Below are positions 53,413 to 61,502 of a stretch of 64,000 bases of DNA, piece by piece. Each line of letters begins with the position of its first letter. Positions within the stretch are counted from its first letter, which is position 1. The DNA comes from Kineosporia corallincola (GTDB lineage Bacteria > Actinomycetota > Actinomycetes > Actinomycetales > Kineosporiaceae), in NCBI RefSeq assembly GCF_018499875.1, contig NZ_JAHBAY010000019.1, positions 62,001 through 126,000 on the forward strand. The letters run 5' to 3'. A program made the translations under genes and the position numbers. The notes beneath the pieces were generated by a model. The model had not been told where the DNA came from, did not search any database, and saw only the letters and a program-made list of their open reading frames with translations.

Positions 53413-54239
53413 GAACGGCCAAGATGAAGAGCCCCGTCAGCAAGACGTTCACCGCCCTGCCCACGTCGTGGCTGTGGCCGGCCGGCCCGCCGATCTGGCA
53501 GATCTCCACGCTCGGCGCCGCCGTGGCCCTCACCTCGGTCGCGGTCCCGGCCCTGCCCACGGTGCTGCCCGACAAGACGCCGTCCACCCAGACCCCCTCG
53601 GCGCAGGCACCCTCCCCCGGCGACGACGGTGTGCTCAGCGGCGAGAGCGGGACCGGCGGCACCGCGGCGGTGGCCGCCCCCGCCACCACGTCCACCCCGG
53701 CCGCGACCGACCCGACGGCCGTGCCCACCGTCACCGCGATCACCCCCACCGGGCAGCCCGGCGTGACCGCCACCCAGGCACCCACGGCGACCACGTCGTC
53801 CACCCCCGGATCGACCCCGTCGGCCACCGCCACCGCCGAACCGCCGGCACCCACCCAGGACGCCGCCGCCCCGGTCACCGTCGCGGCCGCCGACGAGGGC
53901 AACCAGCGCTGGCTGGTCACCAGCACCACCTGCGCGACCTGCGTCTCGGGCAACCGGGTGATCGGGATCGGGCTGCTGGCCACGCTCACCGTTCCGGTCG
54001 AGAGCGACACCGCCGGCACCCGGCAGCTGACCATCGCCTACGAGAGCCGGCTGGACCGCGACCTGTACATCAGCGTGAACGGCGGCTCCTCGCAGAAGGT
54101 CACGGTGGCCGGAACCGGCAGCTTCGAGACCCCGGGCTGGACCACCGTCAGCGTGAACCTCCAGCAGGGATCGAACACGATCAAGTTCCACAACCCGATC
54201 GGCCTGGCCCCCGACCTGGACCAGTTCCAGATCGGCTGA
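53409..54239 (+). CDS. Surface protein with CBM6/35-like domain
   Basis: 276 residues: a short cytosolic N-terminus, a hydrophobic segment near residues 35-58, a Pro/Thr/Ala-rich linker of about 100 residues, and a C-terminal beta-sandwich resembling carbohydrate-binding modules of families 6 and 35 (LDRDLYISVNGGSSQKVTVAG, GWTTVSVNLQQGSNTIKFHN, PDLDQFQI). A CATC pair opens the domain. Translational coupling to the sensor kinase suggests that the CBM-like domain provides ligand binding for signalling at the cell surface; this is inference. Confidence 0.78.
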   Translation: MRTAKMKSPVSKTFTALPTSWLWPAGPPIWQISTLGAAVALTSVAVPALPTVLPDKTPSTQTPSAQAPSPGDDGVLSGESGTGGTAAVAAPATTSTPAATDPTAVPTVTAITPTGQPGVTATQAPTATTSSTPGSTPSATATAEPPAPTQDAAAPVTVAAADEGNQRWLVTSTTCATCVSGNRVIGIGLLATLTVPVESDTAGTRQLTIAYESRLDRDLYISVNGGSSQKVTVAGTGSFETPGWTTVSVNLQQGSNTIKFHNPIGLAPDLDQFQIG

Positions 54240-54296
54240 CGCCCTCGCGGGTACGGCCGTGCACCTCGACCCCGCTTCTTGTGTACGGTCGTACCC

Positions 54297-54902
54297 ATGA
54301 CCGAGCCGTCCACACCCGACTACTTCGCCGGCGACCCGCGCAGCAACCGTGAGCGCATGCTGGCCGGGGACCTCTACCTCGCCGACGACCCGGAGAGCGA
54401 GGCCGTCCACCGGCGCGCCCAGCGCCTGCTGGAGGAGTACCGGGCGCTGATCCTCGCCGGCGACGACGAGGCCGGCCGCGCCGTCCTCGCCACCGTGCTG
54501 GGCACGGTGGGTGCCGGAGTGGCCGTGCGCCCACCACTTTTCGTCGACTACGGCGAGCACATCCACATCGGCGCCCGCACGTTCGTCAACTTCAACCTCA
54601 CCGCGCTCGACGTCGCACCGATCCGGATCGGCGAGGACTGCCAGATCGGGCCCAACGTGCAACTGCTGACACCGACCCACCCGATCGAGGCCGGGCCGCG
54701 CCGCGACAAGCTGGAGGCCGCCCAGCCGATCACGATCGGCGACAACGTCTGGCTCGGCGGCGGCGTGACGGTCTGCCCCGGCGTCACGATCGGCGACAAC
54801 TCGGTGATCGGCGCCGGCTCCGTGGTCACCCGCGACATCCCGGCGAACGTGGTCGCCGTGGGCACCCCGGCCCGCGTCGTGCGCGAGATCAGCGAAAACT
54901 GA
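54297..54902 (+). CDS. Sugar O-acetyltransferase, LacA/NodL/Maa-like
   Basis: 201 residues. An N-terminal helical Maa-type domain (ERMLAGDLYLADDPE) precedes a left-handed beta-helix of hexapeptide repeats (about 80-190). The catalytic His is in LLTPTHPIEAG, and the last coils carry GAGSVVTRDIPANVVAVGTPARVVR. It transfers acetyl from acetyl-CoA to a sugar hydroxyl. ATG 54297 lies 7 nt after TACGGT, a leaderless layout, and GTACG-GT-CGTAC is a palindrome spanning that element, a possible site for the TetR protein encoded next. Confidence 0.92.
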   Translation: MTEPSTPDYFAGDPRSNRERMLAGDLYLADDPESEAVHRRAQRLLEEYRALILAGDDEAGRAVLATVLGTVGAGVAVRPPLFVDYGEHIHIGARTFVNFNLTALDVAPIRIGEDCQIGPNVQLLTPTHPIEAGPRRDKLEAAQPITIGDNVWLGGGVTVCPGVTIGDNSVIGAGSVVTRDIPANVVAVGTPARVVREISEN

Positions 54903-54905
54903 ACG

Positions 54906-55496
54906 GTGGACGACGAAAACCTCCCCGGCCCCGGCCCGGGCTCCGTGGCGCGACCGCGGGCCCGCCGTCACGATCCGGAGCGGCGTGAACGCATCCTGGC
55001 GGCCTGTCTCGACGTGATCGCCGAGGCCGGCGTGGCCGGGACCTCGCACCGCCGGGTGGCGGCCGCCGCCGACGTGCCGCTGGGCTCGATGACCTACCAC
55101 TTCGCCGGCATGGACGACCTGCTGCGCGAGGCCCTGACCCGGTTCTCCCGTTCAGTGTCCGAGCGTTTCGAGGCCCGGATGGCCGGCGTCCACGACGCCG
55201 AGGGGGCCCGGCGGGCCACGGTCGACCTGATCATGTGCGACACCCTCCAGGACCAGCGCGAACTGGTGCTGACCCAGGAGCTGTACACACTGGCCGCCCG
55301 CGACCCGTCCTACCGCACCGTCACGAACGCCTGGATGGCCGCCAGCCGCGCCGCCCTGGAACGGCATTTCGACCCGCTGACCGCCCGGCTCGTGGACGCC
55401 CTGATCGAGGGCCTCACCCTGCACCGCGCCCTGGACACCGAACCCCACGACCGCGCCACCGTGGTGGAGGCACTGGAGCGGATCACCGGCGCCTAG
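54906..55496 (+). CDS. TetR-family transcriptional regulator
   Basis: 196 residues. The N-terminal helix-turn-helix is RRERILAACLDVIAEAGVAGTSHRRVAAAADVPLGSMTYHFAGMDDLL, a classical TetR domain, followed by a helical ligand domain. GTG 54906 begins 3 bp after the acetyltransferase stop, so the two genes form an operon. It may control the palindrome in front of the acetyltransferase gene. It converges with the bkdC gene, 28 bp away. Confidence 0.92.
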   Translation: MDDENLPGPGPGSVARPRARRHDPERRERILAACLDVIAEAGVAGTSHRRVAAAADVPLGSMTYHFAGMDDLLREALTRFSRSVSERFEARMAGVHDAEGARRATVDLIMCDTLQDQRELVLTQELYTLAARDPSYRTVTNAWMAASRAALERHFDPLTARLVDALIEGLTLHRALDTEPHDRATVVEALERITGA

Positions 55497-55524
55497 CCAC
55501 CGGCCCGTGCCTGGCGTCACATCG

Positions 55525-56952
55525 TCACACCAGCAGCAATTCGTCCCGGGGGTTCTTCAGCACGGCCCCGATCCGGGCCACCGCCTGCGCACCCAGTTGC
55601 CCGTCGATGATGCGATGGTCGAACGACATCGCCAGCTGTGTCGTCCAGCGCAGCGCGATCCTGCCCCGGTGCTCCACCGGGGTGCGGCGCACCGCCCCCA
55701 GGCAGAGGATCGCGCTCTGACCGGGATTCAGGATCGGCGTCCCCGAATCCACGCCGAAGACACCGATGTTCGTCAGCGTGATCGTGCTACCGGTCAGGTC
55801 CGAGGGGCCGGCCGTGCCGGAACGGGCCAGCTCGGTCACCCGGGTCAGCTCACGGGCCAGGGCGGGCAGGGCGAGCTGGGCGGCGTCCTCCACCGTGGGC
55901 ACCAGCAGCCCCCGGCCGGACGCGGTGGCGACACCCAGATGGACGCGACGATGCAGCACGATCTCCCTGGCCGGCCCGCTGAACGTCGCGTTCAGGTCCG
56001 GCATCTCCCGGGCGGCCAGGCACAGCGCCCGCGCGGCCAGCAGCATGACGGTCACCCGGGCACCCGCGAACGCCGGATGCTCACGCAGCCTGGCCACGAG
56101 TTTCACCGACCGGGTGACGTCGACGGTGTGGAACACCGTCACGTGCGGAGCGGTGAAGGCGCTCGCCGTCATCGCGGCGGCCGTCGCGGCCCGGACACCG
56201 CGCACGGGAACGTGCTCGTCGTCCTGACCGGTGGGGGCGGCCGCCGGTGCGGGCGAGAGGTCGGAACCGGTCCCGGAAGGGGCGGGCGGCGCAACCGTGC
56301 TCGCGGCCCGCGCCGCCAGCACGTCCTGCCGGGTGATCACACCGCCGCCACCCGTCGCCCGCACCGCGCCCAGGTCGATTCCCAAGTCCCTGGCCAGTTT
56401 TCGCACCGGTGGCTTCGCCAGAGGACGGACGGGCGAGGCGGGACCGGCCTCCGGGACCGGCAACAACGGTTCGGCGACCGGTTCGGCGACAGGTTCCCTT
56501 GCCGGGGAGGAGGTTTCCGGCCGGCCAGGGGCGCCCGGGGTCCGGACCGGGGGACGACGACGGCTCCTGCCACGACTGTGCCCGGGACCGTACCCGACCA
56601 GCACGGACGGAGATCCACCCGCCAGCTCGCCATCGGCCCCCGGCACTGCGGAAGACGGCTCCGGGCGCGAGGTTCCGGCAGACCCGGCGGCGGGGTGACC
56701 GAGCTGCGTGATCGTGACGATCGGGGTGCCCACCGGCACCAGCTCGCCGGCGGGCACCAGCAGCTCACCGACCACACCGGCATACGGAGAGGGCAGCTCC
56801 ACCAGGGATTTCGCTGTCTCGATCTCGACCAGGGGATCATTGACGGCCACCTCGTCGCCCACCGCCACCCGCCAGGTGACGATCTCGGCCTCGGTCAGCC
56901 CTTCCCCCACGTCGGGGAGCCGGAACTGTTGTCCGGACGTCGTTCTCGTCAT
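55525..56952 (-). CDS. bkdC: Branched-chain 2-oxoacid dehydrogenase E2 (lipoamide acyltransferase)
   Basis: 475 residues: one lipoyl domain (1-80, with Lys48 in EIETAKSLVEL), a long Pro/Ser/Arg linker, a peripheral subunit-binding domain near 200-235 (PPVRKLARDLGIDLGAVRATG), and the catalytic acyltransferase domain with His446 and Asp450 in SFDHRIIDG. It moves the acyl group from E1 to coenzyme A. Order E1 alpha, E1 beta, E2 with overlapping stops matches actinobacterial bkdABC, so leucine/isoleucine/valine breakdown is more likely than pyruvate dehydrogenase. An E3 gene is not in the window. Confidence 0.92.
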   Translation of the reverse strand: MTRTTSGQQFRLPDVGEGLTEAEIVTWRVAVGDEVAVNDPLVEIETAKSLVELPSPYAGVVGELLVPAGELVPVGTPIVTITQLGHPAAGSAGTSRPEPSSAVPGADGELAGGSPSVLVGYGPGHSRGRSRRRPPVRTPGAPGRPETSSPAREPVAEPVAEPLLPVPEAGPASPVRPLAKPPVRKLARDLGIDLGAVRATGGGGVITRQDVLAARAASTVAPPAPSGTGSDLSPAPAAAPTGQDDEHVPVRGVRAATAAAMTASAFTAPHVTVFHTVDVTRSVKLVARLREHPAFAGARVTVMLLAARALCLAAREMPDLNATFSGPAREIVLHRRVHLGVATASGRGLLVPTVEDAAQLALPALARELTRVTELARSGTAGPSDLTGSTITLTNIGVFGVDSGTPILNPGQSAILCLGAVRRTPVEHRGRIALRWTTQLAMSFDHRIIDGQLGAQAVARIGAVLKNPRDELLLV

Positions 56953-57929
56953 CAGAACCCCAGCAGCTTGTCGACGGCGTCCAGGACCCGGTCGGCGTCC
57001 GGCAGGTACTGGTTCTCGTACTTCGCCGGTGGGTACGGCAGGTCGAAGCCGGTCACCCGCAGCACCGGGGCCTCCAGGTGGTAGAAGCAGCGCTCGGTCA
57101 CCCCGCTGACGATCTCGGCGCCCAGCCCGGCGAAACCCGGTGCCTCGTGCACCACCAGGCACCGGCCGGTGCGGCGCACCGAGGCGCAGACCGGGTCCAG
57201 GTCCAGCGGCGACAGCGAGCGCAGGTCGATCACCTCCAGGGAACGTCCCTCCCCCTCGGCGACGGCCGCGGCCTCCAGGCAGGTCGCCACCATGCCGCCG
57301 TAGCAGACGACGGTGGCGTCCGTGCCCTCCCTGGCCACCAGTGCCCGGTCGAACGCCGGGGCCAGCGTCAGGTCGGACGACACCTCGCCCTTGTCCCAGT
57401 AGCGCCGTTTCGGCTCGTAGAAGATCACCGGATCACCGCAGGCCATGGCCTGCCGCAGCATCCAGTGCCCGCTCTGCGGGTCGGAACAGATCACCACCCG
57501 CAGCCCGGCCGTGTGCGCGAAATAGGCCTCGTTCGACTCGCTGTGGTGCTCCACCGCGCCGATGCCGCCACCGCAGGGGATCCGGATCACCACCGGCAGC
57601 GGCACTTTCCCGGCCGTGCGGGCCCGCATCTTGGCCAGTTGCGAGACGATCTGGTTGAACGCCGGATACACGAACCCGTCGAACTGGATCTCGCAGATCG
57701 GGTGGTAGCCGCGTATGGCCAGGCCGATGGCGGTGCCGACGATCGACGACTCGGCCAGCGGCGTGTCGATCACCCGGCCGGAGCCGAAATCCTTGCTCAG
57801 CCCGTCCGTCACGCGGAACACCCCACCGAGCGGACCGACGTCCTCCCCCATGACGATCGCCCGCGGATCCTCTTCCAGCACCTGCCGCAGGCCCGCGTTG
57901 AGGGCGGCGGACAGGCTCAGCCGGCTCAT
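56952..57929 (-). CDS. bkdB: Branched-chain 2-oxoacid dehydrogenase E1 beta subunit
   Basis: 325 residues of the transketolase-like pyrimidine-binding and C-terminal domains. VMGEDVGPLGGVFRVTDGL, the DTPLAESSIVGTAIGLA segment and GAVEHHSESNEAYFAHTAGL are the characteristic blocks of E1 beta, with the conserved Glu and His residues near the thiamine diphosphate site. It forms the alpha2beta2 decarboxylase with the gene product encoded upstream. Its ATG overlaps that gene's stop by 4 nt, and its own stop shares one base with the E2 start. Confidence 0.94.
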   Translation of the reverse strand: MSRLSLSAALNAGLRQVLEEDPRAIVMGEDVGPLGGVFRVTDGLSKDFGSGRVIDTPLAESSIVGTAIGLAIRGYHPICEIQFDGFVYPAFNQIVSQLAKMRARTAGKVPLPVVIRIPCGGGIGAVEHHSESNEAYFAHTAGLRVVICSDPQSGHWMLRQAMACGDPVIFYEPKRRYWDKGEVSSDLTLAPAFDRALVAREGTDATVVCYGGMVATCLEAAAVAEGEGRSLEVIDLRSLSPLDLDPVCASVRRTGRCLVVHEAPGFAGLGAEIVSGVTERCFYHLEAPVLRVTGFDLPYPPAKYENQYLPDADRVLDAVDKLLGF

Positions 57930-59143
57930 CGTCCCACCCCCACCCCGAAGGCCCTGGCCGTCCGGGCCTGGCCCGCGAGCGAGTCCGGGGGTCCCCCGTC
58001 GTCGTCCACCTCCTCGTCCAGGAAGCCGGCGACCAGGTCCGCGTACGCGGCCTTCTCCGACGACAGCAACGCCGTACGCCGCGCGTAGACCTGGTCGAAC
58101 AGCCCGTCCAGCTCGACCGGGCCGAATCCCCGCACGGCGGAACGCACCTCGACCGCGAGAGCCTCGCACTCGGCGTCGAGCGCCGTCCGGAACCCCTGGT
58201 CCCACCAGCCCTGCGCCTCCAGGAGCTTCTCCACGCGGCTGAGCGGGTCCTTCGCCTGCCAGGCGTCGCTCTCGGCCTGGTCGCGGTAGCGCGTGGGGTC
58301 GTCGGAGCTGGTGTGCGCCCCCATCCGGTACGTGACGGCCTCGACGAACGCGGGACCGCCTCCGGAACGGATGTGCCGGACCGCCTCCCGGGTGACCTCG
58401 TGCACGGCGAGCACGTCGTTGCCGTCGACCAGGAAGGACCTCAGCCCGAAACCGGCCGCGCGGTGGTGGATCGGGGTGCGCATCTGGAGACTGGCCGGGG
58501 TGGAGATGGCGTACTGGTTGTTCTGGCAGAAGAACAGCACCGGCGCCGAGCAGGTGGCCGCCCAGTTGAACGCCTCGTTCGCGTCGCCCTGGCTGGAGGC
58601 GCCGTCACCGAAGTAGGCGGTGACCACCTCGTCGGTCCCGTCGCGCTGCACGCCCATCGCATAACCGGTGGCGTGCGGCAGGTGCGCGCCCAGCACCACC
58701 GTGTACGCGTGCAGGTGCCGTGCGGCCGGGTCCCAGCCGCATCCGGACACCCCGCGCCACTGAGCCAGAATCTGGGACGGCGAGACACCCCGCACCAGAC
58801 ACGCGGCGTGCTCACGGTAACTCGGGAAGACGTAGTCGGCCGGGCGCAGCGCCGTGACCGAGCCGACCTGGGCGGCCTCCTGGCCCAGGCTCTGCGCCCA
58901 GATGCCCAGCTCGCCATGCCTTTGCAGGGCGAACGCCTCGGCGTCCAGACGCCGGGTCAGCCGCATCCAGCGGTAGAGGTCGCGGGTCAGCCCGGGGGTG
59001 ACCCAGCCGGGTGCGCCGGCGAGAACACCGTCGGGACCGAGGATCTGCGCGGGCCTGTCGCCAGGGTCACGCAACGGTGCGCCGGACGGTTCGCGGGCCA
59101 GCTGGTGAGACGTGCTGCCCGAAGCGTGCGTTGGTTGCGTCAT
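57926..59143 (-). CDS. bkdA: Branched-chain 2-oxoacid dehydrogenase E1 alpha subunit
   Basis: 405 residues. The thiamine diphosphate motif is GDGASSQGDANEAFNWAATCS ending in the NN pair of FFCQNNQYAIS, and MGAHTSSDDPTRYR is the phosphorylation-loop region of E1 alpha. YVFPSYREHAACLVRGVS is also family-typical. It decarboxylates branched-chain 2-oxoacids together with the beta subunit. ATG 59143 has GGAGG 5 nt upstream within a duplicated 12-bp element; an in-frame ATG at 59167 lies in the other copy. It is divergent from the CitE-like gene, echoing bkdABC-citE of Mycobacterium tuberculosis. Confidence 0.94.
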   Translation of the reverse strand: MTQPTHASGSTSHQLAREPSGAPLRDPGDRPAQILGPDGVLAGAPGWVTPGLTRDLYRWMRLTRRLDAEAFALQRHGELGIWAQSLGQEAAQVGSVTALRPADYVFPSYREHAACLVRGVSPSQILAQWRGVSGCGWDPAARHLHAYTVVLGAHLPHATGYAMGVQRDGTDEVVTAYFGDGASSQGDANEAFNWAATCSAPVLFFCQNNQYAISTPASLQMRTPIHHRAAGFGLRSFLVDGNDVLAVHEVTREAVRHIRSGGGPAFVEAVTYRMGAHTSSDDPTRYRDQAESDAWQAKDPLSRVEKLLEAQGWWDQGFRTALDAECEALAVEVRSAVRGFGPVELDGLFDQVYARRTALLSSEKAAYADLVAGFLDEEVDDDGGPPDSLAGQARTARAFGVGVGR

Positions 59144-59167
59144 TGCATCCTCCACTGCATCCTCCAC
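59144..59167 (-). repeat. Tandem 12-bp duplication of the bkdA ribosome binding site
   Basis: TGCATCCTCCAC occurs twice head to tail, each copy carrying GGAGG plus ATG on the minus strand. The second ATG is in frame, so ribosomes could start at either copy, adding eight residues. Confidence 0.75.
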
Positions 59168-59225
59168 CAGATCCGGTGCCGGGCACCGGGACGAAAGGGT
59201 GGTCGTCCCGCGGCCCGCGGATGTA

Positions 59226-59258
59226 CTCGTGACCCACCGGGGTGAGGTGGATCACGAG
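59226..59258. promoter_or_regulatory. Inverted repeat between bkdA and the CitE-like gene
   Basis: CTCGTGACCCACC (59226-59238) and GGTGGATCACGAG (59246-59258) pair at 12 of 13 positions around a 7-bp spacer. The position, 83 bp from bkdA and 41 bp from the lyase start, fits an operator controlling both genes. The regulator is not encoded in the window. Confidence 0.55.
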
Positions 59259-59299
59259 ACAATCTAGCCGCGCCGACGCCGTCTGGGTACCGTCGGAGC

Positions 59300-60133
59300 G
59301 TGGACCCGTCCCCGGTGAGACCAGAGCCCGCGGCACCGGCCGGCCCGGCCTGGCTGTTCTGCCCGGCCGACCGTCCCGACCGTTACGGCAAGGCCGCGGC
59401 GGCCGCCGACGTGGTGATCCTGGATCTGGAAGACGCCGTGGCCGCCGGCGACAAGCCCGCGGCACGGCGGGCTCTCGTCGATCATCCGCTCGACCCCGCC
59501 ACCACGGTGGTCCGCCTCAATCCCACCTCCTCGCCCGAGCACGCGGCCGACCTGCGGGCCCTGTCGGACACCGGCTACACCACGGTGATGCTGGCCAAGA
59601 CCGAATCACCCGAACAGGTCACGGCTCTGGCGCCGCTCGGGGTGATCGCGCTGGTGGAGACGCCCCGGGGCGTGGTCGGGTGCACGGCGATCGCCGCCGC
59701 GGCGAACACCGTCGGGCTGATGTGGGGCGCGGACGACCTGATCGCCGGGCTGGGCGGCACCTCGAGTCGTCACGCCGACGGCAGCTACCGCGACGTCGCG
59801 CTCGTCGCCCGCTCGAGCGTGCTGCTGGCCGCCGGGGCCTTCGGCCGGTTCCGGCTCGACGCGGTGCATCTCGACCTCACCGATCAGGAGGGTCTGCGGG
59901 CCCGGGTGGACGACGCGGTGGCCAGCGGGTTCAGCGGCACCGCGTGCATCCACCCGAGCCAGGTGCCGGTCGTGCGGGCCGGTTACCGGCCGGCGGAGGC
60001 CGAGGCGGGCTGGGCCAGGCGGCTGCTGGCGGCCGCTCCCGGTGAGCGCGGGGTGTTCGCCTTCGAGGGCCGCATGGTCGACGCGCCGCTGCTGCGGCAC
60101 GCCGAGGCGATCCTGCGCCGGGCCGGCGACTGA
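59300..60133 (+). CDS. citE: CitE-like acyl-CoA lyase (HpcH/HpaI family)
   Basis: 277 residues of the CitE/HpcH TIM-barrel family. VILDLEDAVAAGDK carries the metal-binding acidic residues, VVRLNPTSSPEH a conserved Arg, IALVETPRGVVG the second Glu ligand and MWGADDLIAGLGG the Asp. The free-standing actinobacterial homologue next to bkdABC in M. tuberculosis (Rv2498c) is a beta-hydroxyacyl-CoA lyase acting in leucine breakdown, so the same role is likely here. GTG 59300 lies 6 nt after TACCGT, a leaderless layout. Confidence 0.88.
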   Translation: MDPSPVRPEPAAPAGPAWLFCPADRPDRYGKAAAAADVVILDLEDAVAAGDKPAARRALVDHPLDPATTVVRLNPTSSPEHAADLRALSDTGYTTVMLAKTESPEQVTALAPLGVIALVETPRGVVGCTAIAAAANTVGLMWGADDLIAGLGGTSSRHADGSYRDVALVARSSVLLAAGAFGRFRLDAVHLDLTDQEGLRARVDDAVASGFSGTACIHPSQVPVVRAGYRPAEAEAGWARRLLAAAPGERGVFAFEGRMVDAPLLRHAEAILRRAGD

Positions 60134-60152
60134 GCGGGCCCCACCACCCGCC

Positions 60153-60989
60153 TCAGGCCAGGAAGGTTCTCGCGCCGCGCAGCCGGGTGCTCAGCCCGGC
60201 CTGGGTGCGGGTGCTGTCGAGGCGCACGTCCACGGGGCCGGGCACGCCTGCCGCGCGGCGGCTTCCGCCGGGCAGCGCGGTGGGGTCCAGCCCGTCCCGG
60301 CGGGCGATGAGAACGCCCAGGTCGTAACGGCTCACCGGGTCCTCGCCGGCCAGGTGCCGGATGCCGTGGGCGCGGGGGTCGGCCGCCAGTTCCAGCAGCG
60401 CGGCGGCCAGGTCGGCGACGTGCACGGCACAGCGCACGTCGTCCGTGAACAGGGTTCCGGCACGGGTGCCGGCGGCCAGTTCGTGCACCAGCCGCTCGGT
60501 GGGCGAGGCCCCACCGCCGACGATCAGGGAGGTGCGCGCGACCACCGCCGACGGGTCCAGCCCCCGCACGGCCAGCTCCGCCGCCGCCTTCGCCGCACCG
60601 TAGGCGTGGACCGGATCGGGCGCGGCCGCCTCGTCGTAGCGGTCGGCGGCGCCGGAGAAGATCGCGTCGCTGGACACGTGCACCAGACGGCTTCCGACCA
60701 CCGACGAGGCGGCCGCGACGTGCATCGCGCCGTCGGCGGTGGTGGCCCAGTCCGCCTGCCGGTAGGCGGTGTTGATCACCGCGTCGGGGGCGAGCTCCCG
60801 CACCAGGGCGAGAACCCGCTCGCGGTGCGTGACGTCGAGCTGGTGCCACGCGACGTCCGGCGACCGCGGCGAGAAGGAGCCGGGGCGGGCGGAGAAGTGG
60901 GTGCCCGACACCCGGTGTCCCGCGCGCCGGGCCTGGGAGATCACCTCACCGCCGAGGAATCCGCTGCCGCCGACCACGAGGAGACGCAT
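60153..60989 (-). CDS. RmlD-like NAD(P)-dependent sugar reductase
   Basis: 278 residues, extended SDR of the dTDP-4-dehydrorhamnose reductase type. The cofactor motif is LVVGGSGFLGGEV at the very start, VINTAYRQADWATTADGAMHVAAAS is the substrate-side segment, HVSSDAIFSG contains the active-site Ser/Thr, and HAYGAAKAAAE supplies the Tyr-x3-Lys pair. Its substrate may be a nucleotide sugar or another small carbonyl compound; no rhamnose genes are adjacent. It follows the GH3-fragment gene by 9 bp and converges with the CitE-like gene. Confidence 0.87.
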   Translation of the reverse strand: MRLLVVGGSGFLGGEVISQARRAGHRVSGTHFSARPGSFSPRSPDVAWHQLDVTHRERVLALVRELAPDAVINTAYRQADWATTADGAMHVAAASSVVGSRLVHVSSDAIFSGAADRYDEAAAPDPVHAYGAAKAAAELAVRGLDPSAVVARTSLIVGGGASPTERLVHELAAGTRAGTLFTDDVRCAVHVADLAAALLELAADPRAHGIRHLAGEDPVSRYDLGVLIARRDGLDPTALPGGSRRAAGVPGPVDVRLDSTRTQAGLSTRLRGARTFLA

Positions 60990-60998
60990 GCGCGGATG

Positions 60999-61376
60999 CT
61001 AGCGGTCGCGGCCGAAAACCAGGTCCAGAAAGGCCTCGTCGCTCTCGTCGGCACTCACCAGCAACGCCTGCGCGCAGCCGAGGGCAGAACCCAGCGCCGG
61101 CACCAGTCCCGTTCCGCGATCGACGTCGACGATCGTGCTGGTGGTGATCGCGACCTCACCCGCCTGCTCGAGGGCCTGCCCGGTGCACCCGGCGCCGGGT
61201 CTCAGCCGCACCAGCGCCACCTGCGCCCGTTCCGGGCTGTCCACCAGGTTCCCGTAACCCGCGGCGAGGGCCGCGTCCAGGCCCTCGACGTAGATCGTGG
61301 GGCGGTCGGTGATCGGGATGATCTCGTGCTCGTCCATCAGGATCGTGAACGTGGTCCGCACGGCCTGGACGGTCAT
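60999..61376 (-). CDS. Free-standing fragment of a GH3 beta-glucosidase C-terminal domain
   Basis: 125 residues that look like the second, (alpha/beta)6 domain region of family 3 glycosidases: PTIYVEGLDAALAAGYGNLVDSPERAQVALVRLRPG, then a segment ending SADESDEAFLDLVFGRDR. The barrel domain and catalytic Asp are absent, so it cannot be a beta-glucosidase by itself. GAGGAG precedes ATG 61376 with good spacing and the frame is clean, so it may be expressed; alternatively it is the remnant of a decayed gene. It is co-directional with the RmlD-like gene. Confidence 0.6.
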   Translation of the reverse strand: MTVQAVRTTFTILMDEHEIIPITDRPTIYVEGLDAALAAGYGNLVDSPERAQVALVRLRPGAGCTGQALEQAGEVAITTSTIVDVDRGTGLVPALGSALGCAQALLVSADESDEAFLDLVFGRDR

Positions 61377-61402
61377 GGGCTCCTCGGAAACCTGGCAGCT
61401 CT

Positions 61403-61415
61403 CGAAAACTTTTCG
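61403..61415. promoter_or_regulatory. Operator candidate upstream of the SorC-type regulator
   Basis: CGAAAACTTTTCG is a perfect palindrome of 6-bp arms around one base, in the 126-bp gap between the divergent GH3-fragment and SorC genes. It is a plausible autoregulatory site. Confidence 0.4.
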
Positions 61416-61502
61416 GTGGATCAGGCGCAAACAGCCCAACGCGACCGGCCCAAGATCCGTTTCGAGGTGTCGGTCACACGGCGTTCGAATAGAAATTCAC
61501 CA

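Noticed and set aside
55525-59143. Pyruvate dehydrogenase (pdhABC) as identity of the E1/E2 genes
   Set aside because: The E1 alpha/E1 beta/E2 order with an adjacent CitE-like lyase matches actinobacterial bkd loci better; sequence alone does not fully exclude a pyruvate substrate.
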